From assembly GCF_040289685.1 (NCBI RefSeq), contig NZ_PSLQ01000051.1, forward strand, positions 1 through 26,922: a stretch of DNA of 26,922 nucleotides, given 5' to 3'. The DNA is from Pyrinomonas sp040289685 (GTDB taxonomy: Bacteria > Acidobacteriota > Blastocatellia > Pyrinomonadales > Pyrinomonadaceae). The notes under the pieces were generated by a model, which saw only the letters and a program-made list of their open reading frames with translations, did not search any database and had not been told where the DNA came from. Of this stretch, positions 1 to 7,394 are shown in pieces; positions within the stretch are counted from its first letter, which is position 1; every line of letters starts with the position of its first letter. A program made the translations under genes and the position numbers.

Positions 1-30
1 TCAGGTCGAAAAGATCAAAAGGCAAAAGGT

Positions 31-110
31 AAAAGAGGAATTTCCCTGCTTCTAACTTCTCCCCTCTTTCAAAAGGAGAATTTCCCTGCTGCTAACTCCT
101 TCCTCTTTCG
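31..110. repeat. Tandem direct repeat, two ~40-bp copies
   Basis: Two adjacent copies, 31-70 and about 71-109, both start with AAAAG and share the 12-base core AATTTCCCTGCT followed by CTAACT and CCTCTTTC. They differ at a few positions and by about one base in length. The plus strand is strongly pyrimidine-rich here, and a looser third echo (ATTTCCCCACTTCTCTTTCC) lies at about 142-161. No gene explains the pattern. It may belong to a genome-wide intergenic repeat family, but that cannot be tested from one window. Confidence 0.6.
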
Positions 111-1178
111 ACGATGTCGTCGGAGCACTGGCGGTGCACAGATTTCCCCACTTCTCTTTCCCCACCTTTTTGCACACGACGGACGAATCTCCGCTGAATG
201 ATGGCGACGAGATGATCGCTGATGATCCCCGCGAACTACTTGCGCGAAACGAACGGGCTTCTGCTGCCAACGACGAAAAGCATTCTTGACTCTTTCCATT
301 CATCCCTCCAAGCCGTGCCCGAAAGGTTGGTACGCGCAGCTTACGACGAAGGGCACCTTCGCTTTTTCGTTCGCGATAGACTGCCGCTTCTCGAGCAAAA
401 TCGCCGCTGATCCGAATGCTCCCTGATGCGGAGAGCGGTTCCTTCCGATTTGTCGCTTTCAGTACATTTCAATTTCATTGATCGCGCGGCACGCGTTATC
501 TGCATCGATGAACGGCTCTTCTCAGTTTGTCACCTTCGGTAACAGAAAGGTGCCGTCCAAAGACGCCGTCGCGTTTCATGGCGAGGTGTATCTTGCGCCA
601 GAAGCCCGTTCCTTCAAAACACAGAGCGTGTGGCGCGCCATTTGCCAAGGTGCATGAGGGAGTCGCACGCAGAGGTTACGGCGGGCGATTCCAAGTAGGT
701 CGTCGATCCGTGGAAGCAGAAGGCGTCTCGCCCTACGGAAAGTAGGGGTGGCGCCAGACGCGCTCCGGCGTCTCAGGCCGCCGGGGCGCGTCGCTTTCTT
801 GCTCGTTTCGAAACAATGACGGCGCTGCGCATCAGCAGTGAAACGCTCAGCGCAGCGATCCGCGAGGACCTACTCCGTTGGCTGAATTGGCTGCACGTTG
901 GTGGCGAGGCGAAACGCTCGGTGCAGCCACCAAGCAGACGACGCGCCGCCTGATCTAAAGACGCAAGCCCCCTGAAGAAGCGACATTGTCTTTCAGATCG
1001 ATCGTTTCGATCCAAGCCAACGCGCTGCTTCTGTCGTTGAGATCGGGAAGGCCCTTTTAACCTACTGAGCCACGCTCGATCGCCGCGACTTTGGCTGCGC
1101 AACGATCAAATCGCACACGCGCGCTGCTACGGTTACCTCAAACACGTTCAATCGCCGCGACATGAGCTGTGCAGGTTT
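111..1178. other. Non-coding stretch; no convincing gene
   Basis: Short open frames exist on both strands but none has a good ribosome binding site, a recognisable domain or a plausible neighbour. The least unconvincing is a 49-codon plus-strand frame at 508-657, open upstream to about 428, whose translation looks protein-like and may be a gene remnant. A small hairpin (AGACGC at 756-761, GCGTCT at 768-773) is followed by no T-run, so it is not a terminator. Weak periodic similarities occur at 840-1173 and are listed separately. I see no tRNA. Confidence 0.5.
840..1173. repeat. Degenerate repeats with ~71-72-bp spacing
   Basis: GAAACGCTC followed by GCAG recurs at 840 and 911 (71 bp apart). 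A 30-base unit beginning ACG(C/T)TC(G/A)ATCGCCGCGAC recurs at 1072 and 1144 (72 bp apart) with about 24 of 30 positions identical. The two pairs resemble each other only in ACGCTC. The spacing is CRISPR-like but conservation is too poor for an array. It may be decayed repeats or coincidence. Confidence 0.25.
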
Positions 1179-2549
1179 CTATTGATCGAATCGATTATCC
1201 GCTGGTTCGTACTCGTCGCTAGCCGTGTTGGCAAGCGACGCATCCAGTTCCGTTTGCGCCAACTTCATGGCGAGCGCGCGCGGCGCATACTCGAAGGGCG
1301 CTGGCCCTCCGTGAAGCTGCTGCAGCGCGGCGACCAAACGGTCCTGTAAGTGACGGAAGCGTGCGACGCTACCGCGCTGGTTGAAGATGACGAAAAGGAG
1401 GGTCTCGCCGTTCGCCGCGCGCAACTCGCCCACCAGCGCGCTCACGCCGCCATCACTGCGCGGCAGCGTCCCCGTCTTGGCGATGACGCTTCCGCGGCTC
1501 GGACTCGCGGCGTAGCGTTTCTGCAACGTTCCCGGATCGATGCCAGCGACCGGCATGATGTCAACTGGCGAGAGCTTGTATTCGGCTAATTTGGCGAGCA
1601 ATGCGCGATATATTTTCATCATCGCGCGCGCGCTCAAACGATTGATGCCGAGACCGCTCGTCGAAGCGAGCTTGAGTTGGTGCGGATCCAAGCCGACTTT
1701 GGCGATCAAATAGCGTGACAAGCCCGCCACGCCGCCGAGCATGTCGCCCAAACGCTCAGCCATGAAGTTGTTCGAGTAGCAAAGCAACACTTTCAACACA
1801 TCGACCAACGCGCTCGAACGGTGTGTCAGCAGCGGGCGTGCACCAGCAGGGACGGAATCGACTCTGACTTCTCCGGCGACGGCGACGTTGGGCGTCGTCT
1901 GTGCTCCTTTGGCGTCGCCAAGCGCAAGACGCGCCTCACGCCATGCGCGCGTCGCCGTTGCTGGCCGTCGCGCGGCATCAAGCGTCTCGCGGAACTTGCG
2001 TCCGGAGCGGAAGGTCGAAGGATCGAAGTTCATCGTGAACCTCGGCGCGACGACGAGATCGCCGGTGACTTGCCGTACGCCCAAACGATTCAACTCGTAA
2101 GCGATGAGCATCGCGTGCTCGTAGTAGAAGGAAGGATCGCGCCCCGAAATGATCAGGTCTCCAGCGATGGTTCCGGTCTGCGGATCGAGGACACCATCGG
2201 TCCACACGACGGTAACGAAACGATGCTGCGGCCCGTAAGCGTCGAGCGCGGCGAGCGCTGTGGCGAGTTTGATGGCTGAAGCCGGATTGAAGAGCCGATC
2301 CGCATCGTGTTCGAAGACGACTTGTCCGTTTAAGTCTTCAACCAGCACGCTTTGACCGACGAGCTGCGGTTCGATCTCGAGCAGTGCGCTCATTGGCGGC
2401 TGCGCTGGCGCGATCATCGCTGGCGTGGCGAGCGAAGGGGCCGGAAGCGCCGTCGGCGCCGTCATGACAGAGGTCTGCGCCGACGCGCCGATCGCTCCGA
2501 GCAGCATAAGCAAGCCGCTTTCGATCCATGCCGCAAGTCTTCGCCCCAC
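1179..2549 (-). CDS. dacB: D-alanyl-D-alanine carboxypeptidase/endopeptidase, PBP4 family (peptidase S13)
   Basis: This is a periplasmic penicillin-binding protein that trims or cleaves D-Ala cross-links in peptidoglycan. All three active-site motifs of the serine penicillin-binding fold are visible, numbered from the start chosen here: SAIK (serine 91, lysine 94), SNN at 259-261 and KTG at 358-360. The chosen GTG start gives about 456 residues, close to the usual PBP4 length, and an N-terminal signal (VGRRLAAW then a hydrophobic run ending GASAQ). An ATG 13 codons further upstream is also in frame, but the strong AAGGAGG lies inside that extension, 8 bases before the GTG, so the GTG is preferred. 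The segment between motifs one and two looks a little short for a full PBP4 domain II. The gene is divergent from the DNA glycosylase gene. The C-terminal tail (about 40 residues) is acidic and of no known role. The family call is firm; the gene symbol is by family. Confidence 0.9.
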   Translation of the reverse strand: MGRRLAAWIESGLLMLLGAIGASAQTSVMTAPTALPAPSLATPAMIAPAQPPMSALLEIEPQLVGQSVLVEDLNGQVVFEHDADRLFNPASAIKLATALAALDAYGPQHRFVTVVWTDGVLDPQTGTIAGDLIISGRDPSFYYEHAMLIAYELNRLGVRQVTGDLVVAPRFTMNFDPSTFRSGRKFRETLDAARRPATATRAWREARLALGDAKGAQTTPNVAVAGEVRVDSVPAGARPLLTHRSSALVDVLKVLLCYSNNFMAERLGDMLGGVAGLSRYLIAKVGLDPHQLKLASTSGLGINRLSARAMMKIYRALLAKLAEYKLSPVDIMPVAGIDPGTLQKRYAASPSRGSVIAKTGTLPRSDGGVSALVGELRAANGETLLFVIFNQRGSVARFRHLQDRLVAALQQLHGGPAPFEYAPRALAMKLAQTELDASLANTASDEYEPADNRFDQ

Positions 2550-2557
2550 TCTCACCA

Positions 2558-2564
2558 CCTCCTT
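2558..2564 (-). promoter_or_regulatory. Ribosome binding site that decides the dacB start
   Basis: On the minus strand this reads AAGGAGG, with 8 bases between it and a GTG at 2549. It lies downstream of the more distal ATG at 2588, so it can only serve the GTG. Confidence 0.75.
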
Positions 2565-2626
2565 TGGCGCTTCTTCGATGCTACACACAGCGTCGGGGAT
2601 GTCGTGCAGGCGACGCCCCTTCGTAA

Positions 2627-2653
2627 ATTAAAAGCGCGGATCTTTGAGGTCAA
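2627..2653 (-). promoter_or_regulatory. Candidate sigma-70 promoter for dacB
   Basis: The minus strand has TTGACC (2648-2653) and TTTAAT (2627-2632), 5 of 6 matches each, but the spacer is only 15 bases. It sits about 75 bases upstream of the start codon in the gap between divergent genes. Confidence 0.4.
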
Positions 2654-2813
2654 TGGCTGGTTCGCTTAAATCGCACAACATGAACGGGTGCGGTTGGACG
2701 GAGAGGACCATTCGCCATCGCTCGTCTCGGCGTCATCATATCGGTGGCGAAAATGGCGCTCTTCAGCCCCATCTTCGTGCGGGAAGAGGCCGTTTATCTA
2801 CTCATAAAGCGCG

Positions 2814-2843
2814 TTGACAATGACCGGAACAGGCTCATACAAT
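2814..2843 (+). promoter_or_regulatory. Sigma-70-type promoter for the ogg operon
   Basis: TTGACA (2814-2819) matches the consensus fully and TACAAT (2838-2843) matches 5 of 6, with an 18-base spacer. Transcription would begin near 2850, about 44 bases before the GTG start at 2894. Confidence 0.65.
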
Positions 2844-2893
2844 CCGAATTGCAGGGAGCGACTCACGCGAAAGAGCCGCTCGTTTGACACATC

Positions 2894-3562
2894 GTGCGAC
2901 CGACGAAGAAAGCGCCACATGTGACGGTGGAGCTGGTGCGCGAGGTCCATCGCGCGCGCGGTGACGAAATACGCGCGCGGCTGGCGGAATTCGAAGCCGT
3001 CTGGCGACATGGATCTGAGGCGCGGTTGTGGGAGGAGTTGGTCTTTTGCATCTTCACAGCCGGTGCCTCGGCGCGCATGGGGCTGCGGTCCATCGAGGCT
3101 GTGCGCCCGCTTCTTCTCAAGGGGACGCAACAGCAGATCGCCGAAGCTTTGCGCGGCGTGCATCGCTATCCACGCGAGCGCGCCCGCTACATCGTCGAAA
3201 CGCGCGACCATCTGCAACGTCTTTGCGGATTGCGTCTGCGCGAAAGGTTGTCGGCCTTCGCTGAAGCCGAAGCGCGACGCGATTGGCTCGCGCGCGACCG
3301 CGCCATCAAGGGGTTGGGCTACAAGGAAGCGAGCCACTTCTTACGCAACATAGGGTTTCGCGGCTACGCCATTTTGGATAAACACATCCTGCGCAGTCTC
3401 GCCGAACTCGGATGCATCGAGACGGCGACGCCGCCAACGACTCGCGCACGTTATTTGACGATCGAAGATGCACTGCGGCGCTTTGCCGACGACATCGGAA
3501 TCGACTTCGATGAACTCGATCTGGTTCTCTGGTCCATGAAGACGGGCGAAGTCCTGAAGTGA
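2894..3562 (+). CDS. ogg: 8-oxoguanine DNA glycosylase/AP lyase, Ogg2 type (N-glycosylase/DNA lyase)
   Basis: This enzyme removes oxidised guanine from DNA and nicks the abasic site by beta-elimination. The helix-hairpin-helix signature KGLGYKEASHFLRNIG is intact, with the expected catalytic lysine at 144 and the catalytic aspartate at 162 in ILDKHI. The 18-residue gap matches my recollection of the archaeal Methanocaldococcus enzyme (Lys129, Asp147). At 222 residues it has the length of the Ogg2 family, which lacks the extra N-terminal domain of Ogg1. It starts at GTG with only a weak upstream AAAGAG; a second in-frame GTG at residue 10 is possible. It follows a good promoter, and the next gene starts 10 bases after its stop, so the two are probably co-transcribed. 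Ogg2 is best known in archaea and is patchy in bacteria, so ancient transfer is possible but not shown here. Confidence 0.88.
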   Translation: MRPTKKAPHVTVELVREVHRARGDEIRARLAEFEAVWRHGSEARLWEELVFCIFTAGASARMGLRSIEAVRPLLLKGTQQQIAEALRGVHRYPRERARYIVETRDHLQRLCGLRLRERLSAFAEAEARRDWLARDRAIKGLGYKEASHFLRNIGFRGYAILDKHILRSLAELGCIETATPPTTRARYLTIEDALRRFADDIGIDFDELDLVLWSMKTGEVLK

Positions 3563-3572
3563 GGGACGCAAG

Positions 3573-5171
3573 ATGTTGACCATTCGTCCTTGCCGAGATC
3601 GCCGTGACCCGCTGGCGGCCCGCAGTGTGGCCGCCATCATCGTCTGTGCCCTCTTGTGCTCGCTGCTCGGAACGGTCGCCTTGGCCGATGATCGGCGTAA
3701 ACGCGCCGAACGGGCGATCAACGACGGCGACTACGCCACTGCCGAAAAACTCTATCGCGAACTCGTCGCGCGCGACTCATCGAGCGCGTCCGCACGACTC
3801 GGGTTGAGCTTTGCGCTGCTCAAGCAACGCAAGTTGCAAGAGGCGTTCGAACAAGCGCTTCACGTTGCGCGCAACGATCCGACCTCTTCGCGCGCTTGGG
3901 CGCTGCTCGGGTGGGCGCTGCTCGGCGCGGGAGACTTCGCGCGCTCCGGCGAAGCGCTGCACAACGCCTTCTCGCTCAACGAAAACGACCCGATGGCCGT
4001 CGCCGGCTTGGCGATGCTCGATTTTTACGAGAACCGTCCGCAATCGAGCTTGCAACGTTTGCGGCGCGCCGTCTTTCTCGCGCCGCGCGATGCCGATTTC
4101 ATCTTTAGTCTGGCGCAGGCGGCAGCGCGCGCCGAACGTTACGCGGAAGCGGCCGATGCCTATGAACGCTTCCTGCGCATCGCGCCGCGCACGGATGAAG
4201 ACCGGCGCGCGCGCATTCGCGGACTGATCGATTTTCTGCGCTTTCTCGGCACGCAACGCCCGCTCTATCAGGCGAGCGGTCCAGCTCGTGTCGTCGTTCC
4301 CTTTGAATTGATCAACAATCGTCCGGTGATCGAAGTGCGCGTCAACAATCGACCGGAGCCGCTGCGTTTCGTGCTCGATACGGGATCGGGCATGTGCGTG
4401 CTGTCTGACGTGACGGCAGCGCGACTCGGCATCCGCCCGGTGGCGCGCGGCGGCATGGCGCGTGCCGTCGGCGGCGGCGGGCGTTTCGAGATCGTTTACG
4501 GCTTTCTCCAATCGGTCGAAATCGGCCAGGCGCGCGTGGAGAACGTGCCGACATACATCCGTCGTTTCTACAACGATCAGGAGAAGATCGACGGTTACAT
4601 CGGCCTATCGGTGATGTCGAAGTTTTTGACGACGATCGATTATGCGGCCCGCGAACTGCACTTGCAGCGCGAAGATCAACGACTGGAAGAGGCAACGAAC
4701 CTTGCGCCACCGACACGCACCGAAATACCCATCCGTACGACCTCGAGCGGATTCTGGAGCGGACAGGTGAAGATCGACGGCGTCGATAAACCGCTCAACT
4801 TCATCATCGACACTGGCGCGAGCATCTCGGTCGTCTCCGATGAACTGGCCGCGCGCGAAGAGATGGAACGCTACGCGCAGAAGATGCGCATGACCGTTTA
4901 CGGCGCAGCGGGCGTCGCCGAAAACGTCCAGTTGCTCCTGCTGCCGCGCATGCAACTAGGTGCCCATGCTCGCCCGAACGTGCCAGCCGTGGTGCTCGAC
5001 ATGCGCGCCATCAACGAAACCGCTGGATTTGAACAAACCGGCATTATCGGCGGCAACGTTCTGCGCCATTTTCGCGTCTATCTCGACTTCCGCCGTCCGG
5101 CGGTGCTGCTCGAACCGTTTGATGCGCGACCGATCAACGAAGCCAAGCGCGAATCTTCGACCAAACCATGA
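3573..5171 (+). CDS. Secreted TPR protein with two retropepsin-like aspartyl protease domains
   Basis: The product has 532 residues. An N-terminal signal or anchor segment (about 17-39, ending VALAD) is followed by tetratricopeptide-like helices (about 40-225), including NDGDYATAEKLYREL and AERYAEAADAYERFL. Two beta-rich aspartyl protease domains follow, with active-site motifs VLDTGSG (DTG at 269-271) and IIDTGAS (DTG at 413-415). Each domain has its second hydrophobic-Gly element (GYIGLSV at about 341 and GIIGGNV near 490). Retropepsins normally dimerise so that each monomer gives one Asp; here both lobes lie on one chain, so it could act as an internal pseudodimer like pepsin. Substrate is unknown and it probably works in the periplasm. 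The ATG at 3573 follows GAGGGACGCAAG. The last four bases overlap the start of the PIN gene (ATGA), implying translational coupling. Confidence 0.85.
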   Translation: MLTIRPCRDRRDPLAARSVAAIIVCALLCSLLGTVALADDRRKRAERAINDGDYATAEKLYRELVARDSSSASARLGLSFALLKQRKLQEAFEQALHVARNDPTSSRAWALLGWALLGAGDFARSGEALHNAFSLNENDPMAVAGLAMLDFYENRPQSSLQRLRRAVFLAPRDADFIFSLAQAAARAERYAEAADAYERFLRIAPRTDEDRRARIRGLIDFLRFLGTQRPLYQASGPARVVVPFELINNRPVIEVRVNNRPEPLRFVLDTGSGMCVLSDVTAARLGIRPVARGGMARAVGGGGRFEIVYGFLQSVEIGQARVENVPTYIRRFYNDQEKIDGYIGLSVMSKFLTTIDYAARELHLQREDQRLEEATNLAPPTRTEIPIRTTSSGFWSGQVKIDGVDKPLNFIIDTGASISVVSDELAAREEMERYAQKMRMTVYGAAGVAENVQLLLLPRMQLGAHARPNVPAVVLDMRAINETAGFEQTGIIGGNVLRHFRVYLDFRRPAVLLEPFDARPINEAKRESSTKP

Positions 5172-5656
5172 AGCAGAGCATATACCTCGAAACGTCGGTG
5201 ATCGGAGCCTACCTCGATAACGGCGAGCCTTTTCGGCGCGATTTGACGATCCGCTGGTGGGAGCACGAGATGAGCGAGTATCGCGCCGTGATCTCGCCGC
5301 TGGTGGTGCGCGAACTCGAGCGCGTACCTGAACCCCACCGCACGGCCTACCTGAAGCTCGTTGAACCGCTCGAACAACTCGAACTGACAGACGAGATCGC
5401 CATCCTCGCCGATGGTTACGTCTCGCGGGCCATTTTCCATCGAAAGTACATCGCCGATGCGATGCACGTTGCCTTCGCCTCCTATCACAAGATAGACTAT
5501 CTCGTGACGTGGAACTTCGGGCATCTGGCCAACGTGCGCCGACAAGCGCGCATCCGTCTGTTCAACACAACCGCCGGGTTCTTCGTCCCGATGATCGTGA
5601 CCCCTGAGTTTCTCGTCTCGGAAGCGACCGAAGGTGATTGGCGAGCGGCGATTTGA
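5168..5656 (+). CDS. PIN-domain ribonuclease, VapC-like toxin (ETS subtype)
   Basis: This 162-residue PIN domain is a probable RNA-cleaving toxin of a type II toxin-antitoxin pair. It opens with YLETSVIGAYLD, the variant of the PIN family in which the first acidic residue is Glu rather than Asp, and has the later acidic motifs ISPLVVRELERV and IADAMHVAFAS followed by VTWNFGHLAN. The C-terminal IVTPEFLV resembles the (C)TPEEL ending common in this subfamily. The start overlaps the upstream protease stop by four bases (ATGA). The small gene six bases downstream looks like the antitoxin, so the order is toxin first, the reverse of most vapBC operons. RNA target unknown. Confidence 0.82.
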   Translation: MKQSIYLETSVIGAYLDNGEPFRRDLTIRWWEHEMSEYRAVISPLVVRELERVPEPHRTAYLKLVEPLEQLELTDEIAILADGYVSRAIFHRKYIADAMHVAFASYHKIDYLVTWNFGHLANVRRQARIRLFNTTAGFFVPMIVTPEFLVSEATEGDWRAAI

Positions 5657-5662
5657 AGCGCG

Positions 5663-5875
5663 ATGTACCGAAAACCGAAATTCCTTGAGGTACTCCATCG
5701 CATCCGCGAAGAGATGTCGCGCGAAGCTGATTACGACGTCGAACTCTTCGCGCAGATGATCCGCTCCGGGCAACCGCCATCGTATGGACCGGAGCGGATC
5801 ATCCGCGGCTTTCGCGTGCGTGCACCACGTGCTGATAAGGACGAGGGACATCCGCGCCGCGCGACCAACCTTTAA
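5663..5875 (+). CDS. Small antitoxin-like partner of the PIN protein
   Basis: This 70-residue protein starts six bases after the PIN stop. Residues 6-35 (FLEVLHRIREEMSREADYDV then ELFAQMIRSG) resemble the short helical antitoxins that accompany ETS-type PIN proteins, which carry an IREE...YD(V/L) pattern. The last 30 residues are basic and do not look conserved. They are encoded across a perfect 15-bp inverted repeat (5755-5803), so this end may have been altered by an insertion. The ribosome site is weak (GAAGCG), which fits coupling to the toxin gene. The call is based on position and motif. Confidence 0.6.
   Translation: MYRKPKFLEVLHRIREEMSREADYDVELFAQMIRSGQPPSYGPERIIRGFRVRAPRADKDEGHPRRATNL
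5755..5803. repeat. Perfect 15-bp inverted repeat inside the antitoxin gene
   Basis: GATGATCCGCTCCGG at 5755-5769 is exactly complementary to CCGGAGCGGATCATC at 5789-5803, leaving a 19-base loop. No T-run follows, so it is not an ordinary terminator. The first 11 bases, GATGATCCGCT, occur again at 5924-5934 at the edge of a second hairpin, suggesting a small mobile or repeated hairpin element. Confidence 0.75.
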
Positions 5876-5930
5876 ACCTCACTTGCACCGCCGAACCGTT
5901 GTCCCCAACAATGAGCGCAACGCGATGATC

Positions 5931-5959
5931 CGCTGAGCCGATGGTCGCTCGGCTCAGCG
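5931..5959. repeat. Perfect 11-bp hairpin
   Basis: CGCTGAGCCGA (5931-5941) pairs exactly with TCGGCTCAGCG (5949-5959) around a 7-base loop. The following bases are GC-rich, so it lacks the T-run of an intrinsic terminator. It could still act as an RNA-stabilising hairpin after the antitoxin gene, which ends 55 bases upstream. Confidence 0.65.
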
Positions 5960-5963
5960 CGCG

Positions 5964-6119
5964 GTTTGAGACGAATCGGAACCTGATCGCAGCGCATATG
6001 CGCGGTGTAGATCGTTCTCTATGCTTGAGACGAATCGAGACCCGACCGCAGCGAAGTGCCGTCTCGACTACGTAGCGGTCTTTACGGAGTTTGAGGCGAC
6101 TCAAGGTCCGATCGCGTCT
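5964..6119. repeat. Three degenerate ~31-base repeats, CRISPR-like spacing
   Basis: Copies start at 5964, 6023 and 6089, giving periods of 59 and 66 bases. The first two agree at 26 of 31 positions, around TTGAGACGAATCG and CGCAGCG; the third agrees with the first at about 20 of 31. No cas gene is in the window. A decayed array is possible but so is a different intergenic repeat. Confidence 0.4.
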
Positions 6120-6573
6120 TTGAAGCATCTCTCCTCGCCGGTCTTGCCGCCTTCAGTCCGTCGAGTTTGCGCTCATGACGAGGCATCGGTCCGAGATTTT
6201 TTGCGACGCGCTCGATTGAAGAGCGAAAGGCGCTGAAACTTTCTTGCAAGCAACTGGCGGCGAAGAACGCGCCCTTTCCGATGCGCGTTCTGATCGAAGA
6301 GGAGGTTGAAAAGCGAAAGCGTCGTGCGCAAGACCAAGCGCTCGCTTCAATTTTCATTTGCTGGCATCTTCATCGCATGTCGGCGCGCTTGAGCGTTGCG
6401 CGAGATCAAGCGCGATTCGATCACCATCTGCTATCCAAACGTTGAATCTTTGAACGCTCGATTCGATTTCCATTCGGCAACGGAATTGAAGTAAAGTAAG
6501 AAGCGCGCTGCTCAGGCGCACAGCCTTCAACGGCTTGGGATCAATCAGTGACGCGTGGTGATGATGTTTCTGT

Positions 6574-7356
6574 ATGGACGCGACGTTTAGAGCCATCGGA
6601 TTGGAATTGCCAAGCAGAAAAGACTTCAATCTGCTCGTCGAACGCGCCGGCGATCAAGGCGAACCGACCTGCTTACAACGACGCGGCGCTGTGCTTCACG
6701 GGCGTTGCTGGAAACTCGGCGAAGGTCTAGAAGTTTGGACGATGCTCTACGAATCGGGCGATGGCGAAATCTTCTACGCCGATTGCCGTCCGGGCTTTCG
6801 CGCGCGCTACGCGCATTCGATCCGGCCATGGGCGCTTACCGAATACGCTGAAGAAGGCGAGGCGCTGGTCCACGGGTATGTGAGCGAAACCGATGTGCAA
6901 GTTCTCTTTGAGTTACAGAACTTCACCGAAGTCGGCCTCGATGAGTTCCGCGTCGAGACGCTCTACGTCGGACTCTGCGGGTTGGCCTATCGCGCGCGCG
7001 TGCGCGCGCGTGGTGCAGCGTACTGGCAACAACTCGAAGAGCACGCGCCGGAGCGCGCCATCTACGAAAACGATTGGAGCTTGTGCGGCAAGGTGCTCGC
7101 CTTCCGCGAACTGCGCAACCCGCTTTCCGGCCGTCAACTCTATTGGGTTCATCTCGACCTCGAACAACTCCGCCTGGAAGCTCTCGTCAACCATCGCTCG
7201 CTGCGTGGAACGCTCGAAGTCGGCGCGTGGCTCGAAGCGGACGTCTGGTTGCAAGGGCACGTGCTCGACCGCCGTACCTTGCTTTCGCGTTATGAAGGCG
7301 TCGATTGGGCGTGCTCGCCAGCACTCTTCTGGCAAGCTTTGCGCCGACGCAACTGA
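6574..7356 (+). CDS. Conserved-looking hypothetical protein, 260 residues
   Basis: I do not recognise the family. The sequence is soluble, with no signal peptide or membrane segment, and is rich in aromatic and acidic residues. It reads as alternating beta strands, such as GRCWKLGEGLEVWTMLYES and TLYVGLCGLAYRARVRARG, without a catalytic motif I can name. An NPLSGRQLYWVHLDLEQLRLEAL segment near 190-212 and GAWLEADVWLQGHV near 224-237 suggest a second beta domain, possibly OB-like. The ATG has no obvious Shine-Dalgarno site, so the start is uncertain. The lytic transglycosylase begins 38 bases downstream on the same strand. Codon use matches its neighbours, and the frame is far longer than chance frames on this strand. 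Confidence 0.72.
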   Translation: MDATFRAIGLELPSRKDFNLLVERAGDQGEPTCLQRRGAVLHGRCWKLGEGLEVWTMLYESGDGEIFYADCRPGFRARYAHSIRPWALTEYAEEGEALVHGYVSETDVQVLFELQNFTEVGLDEFRVETLYVGLCGLAYRARVRARGAAYWQQLEEHAPERAIYENDWSLCGKVLAFRELRNPLSGRQLYWVHLDLEQLRLEALVNHRSLRGTLEVGAWLEADVWLQGHVLDRRTLLSRYEGVDWACSPALFWQALRRRN

Positions 7357-7394
7357 GATCGCGTGACGCGCCGAAAGATCGTTCATGCTCCGTC

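Larger units (their letters stand above)
5876..6573. other. Structured non-coding region between the toxin-antitoxin pair and an unknown gene
   Basis: No open frame here looks real. The stretch holds a perfect hairpin (5931-5959), three degenerate ~31-base repeats (5964-6119), a perfect 12-bp palindrome GCGCATATGCGC (5992-6003), and a 7-bp inverted repeat TCGAGAC/GTCTCGA (6035-6041, 6061-6067). The right half, 6130-6573, is plain, with no promoter I would defend and no terminator. Confidence 0.5.

Noticed and set aside
773..1102. Minus-strand open frame of 109 codons after dacB
   Set aside because: Arg/Ser-rich low-quality translation with no ribosome site; the region carries loose repeats instead.
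5078..5851. 257-codon minus-strand frame across the PIN and antitoxin genes
   Set aside because: Antisense to a recognised PIN domain; no motif or start signal.
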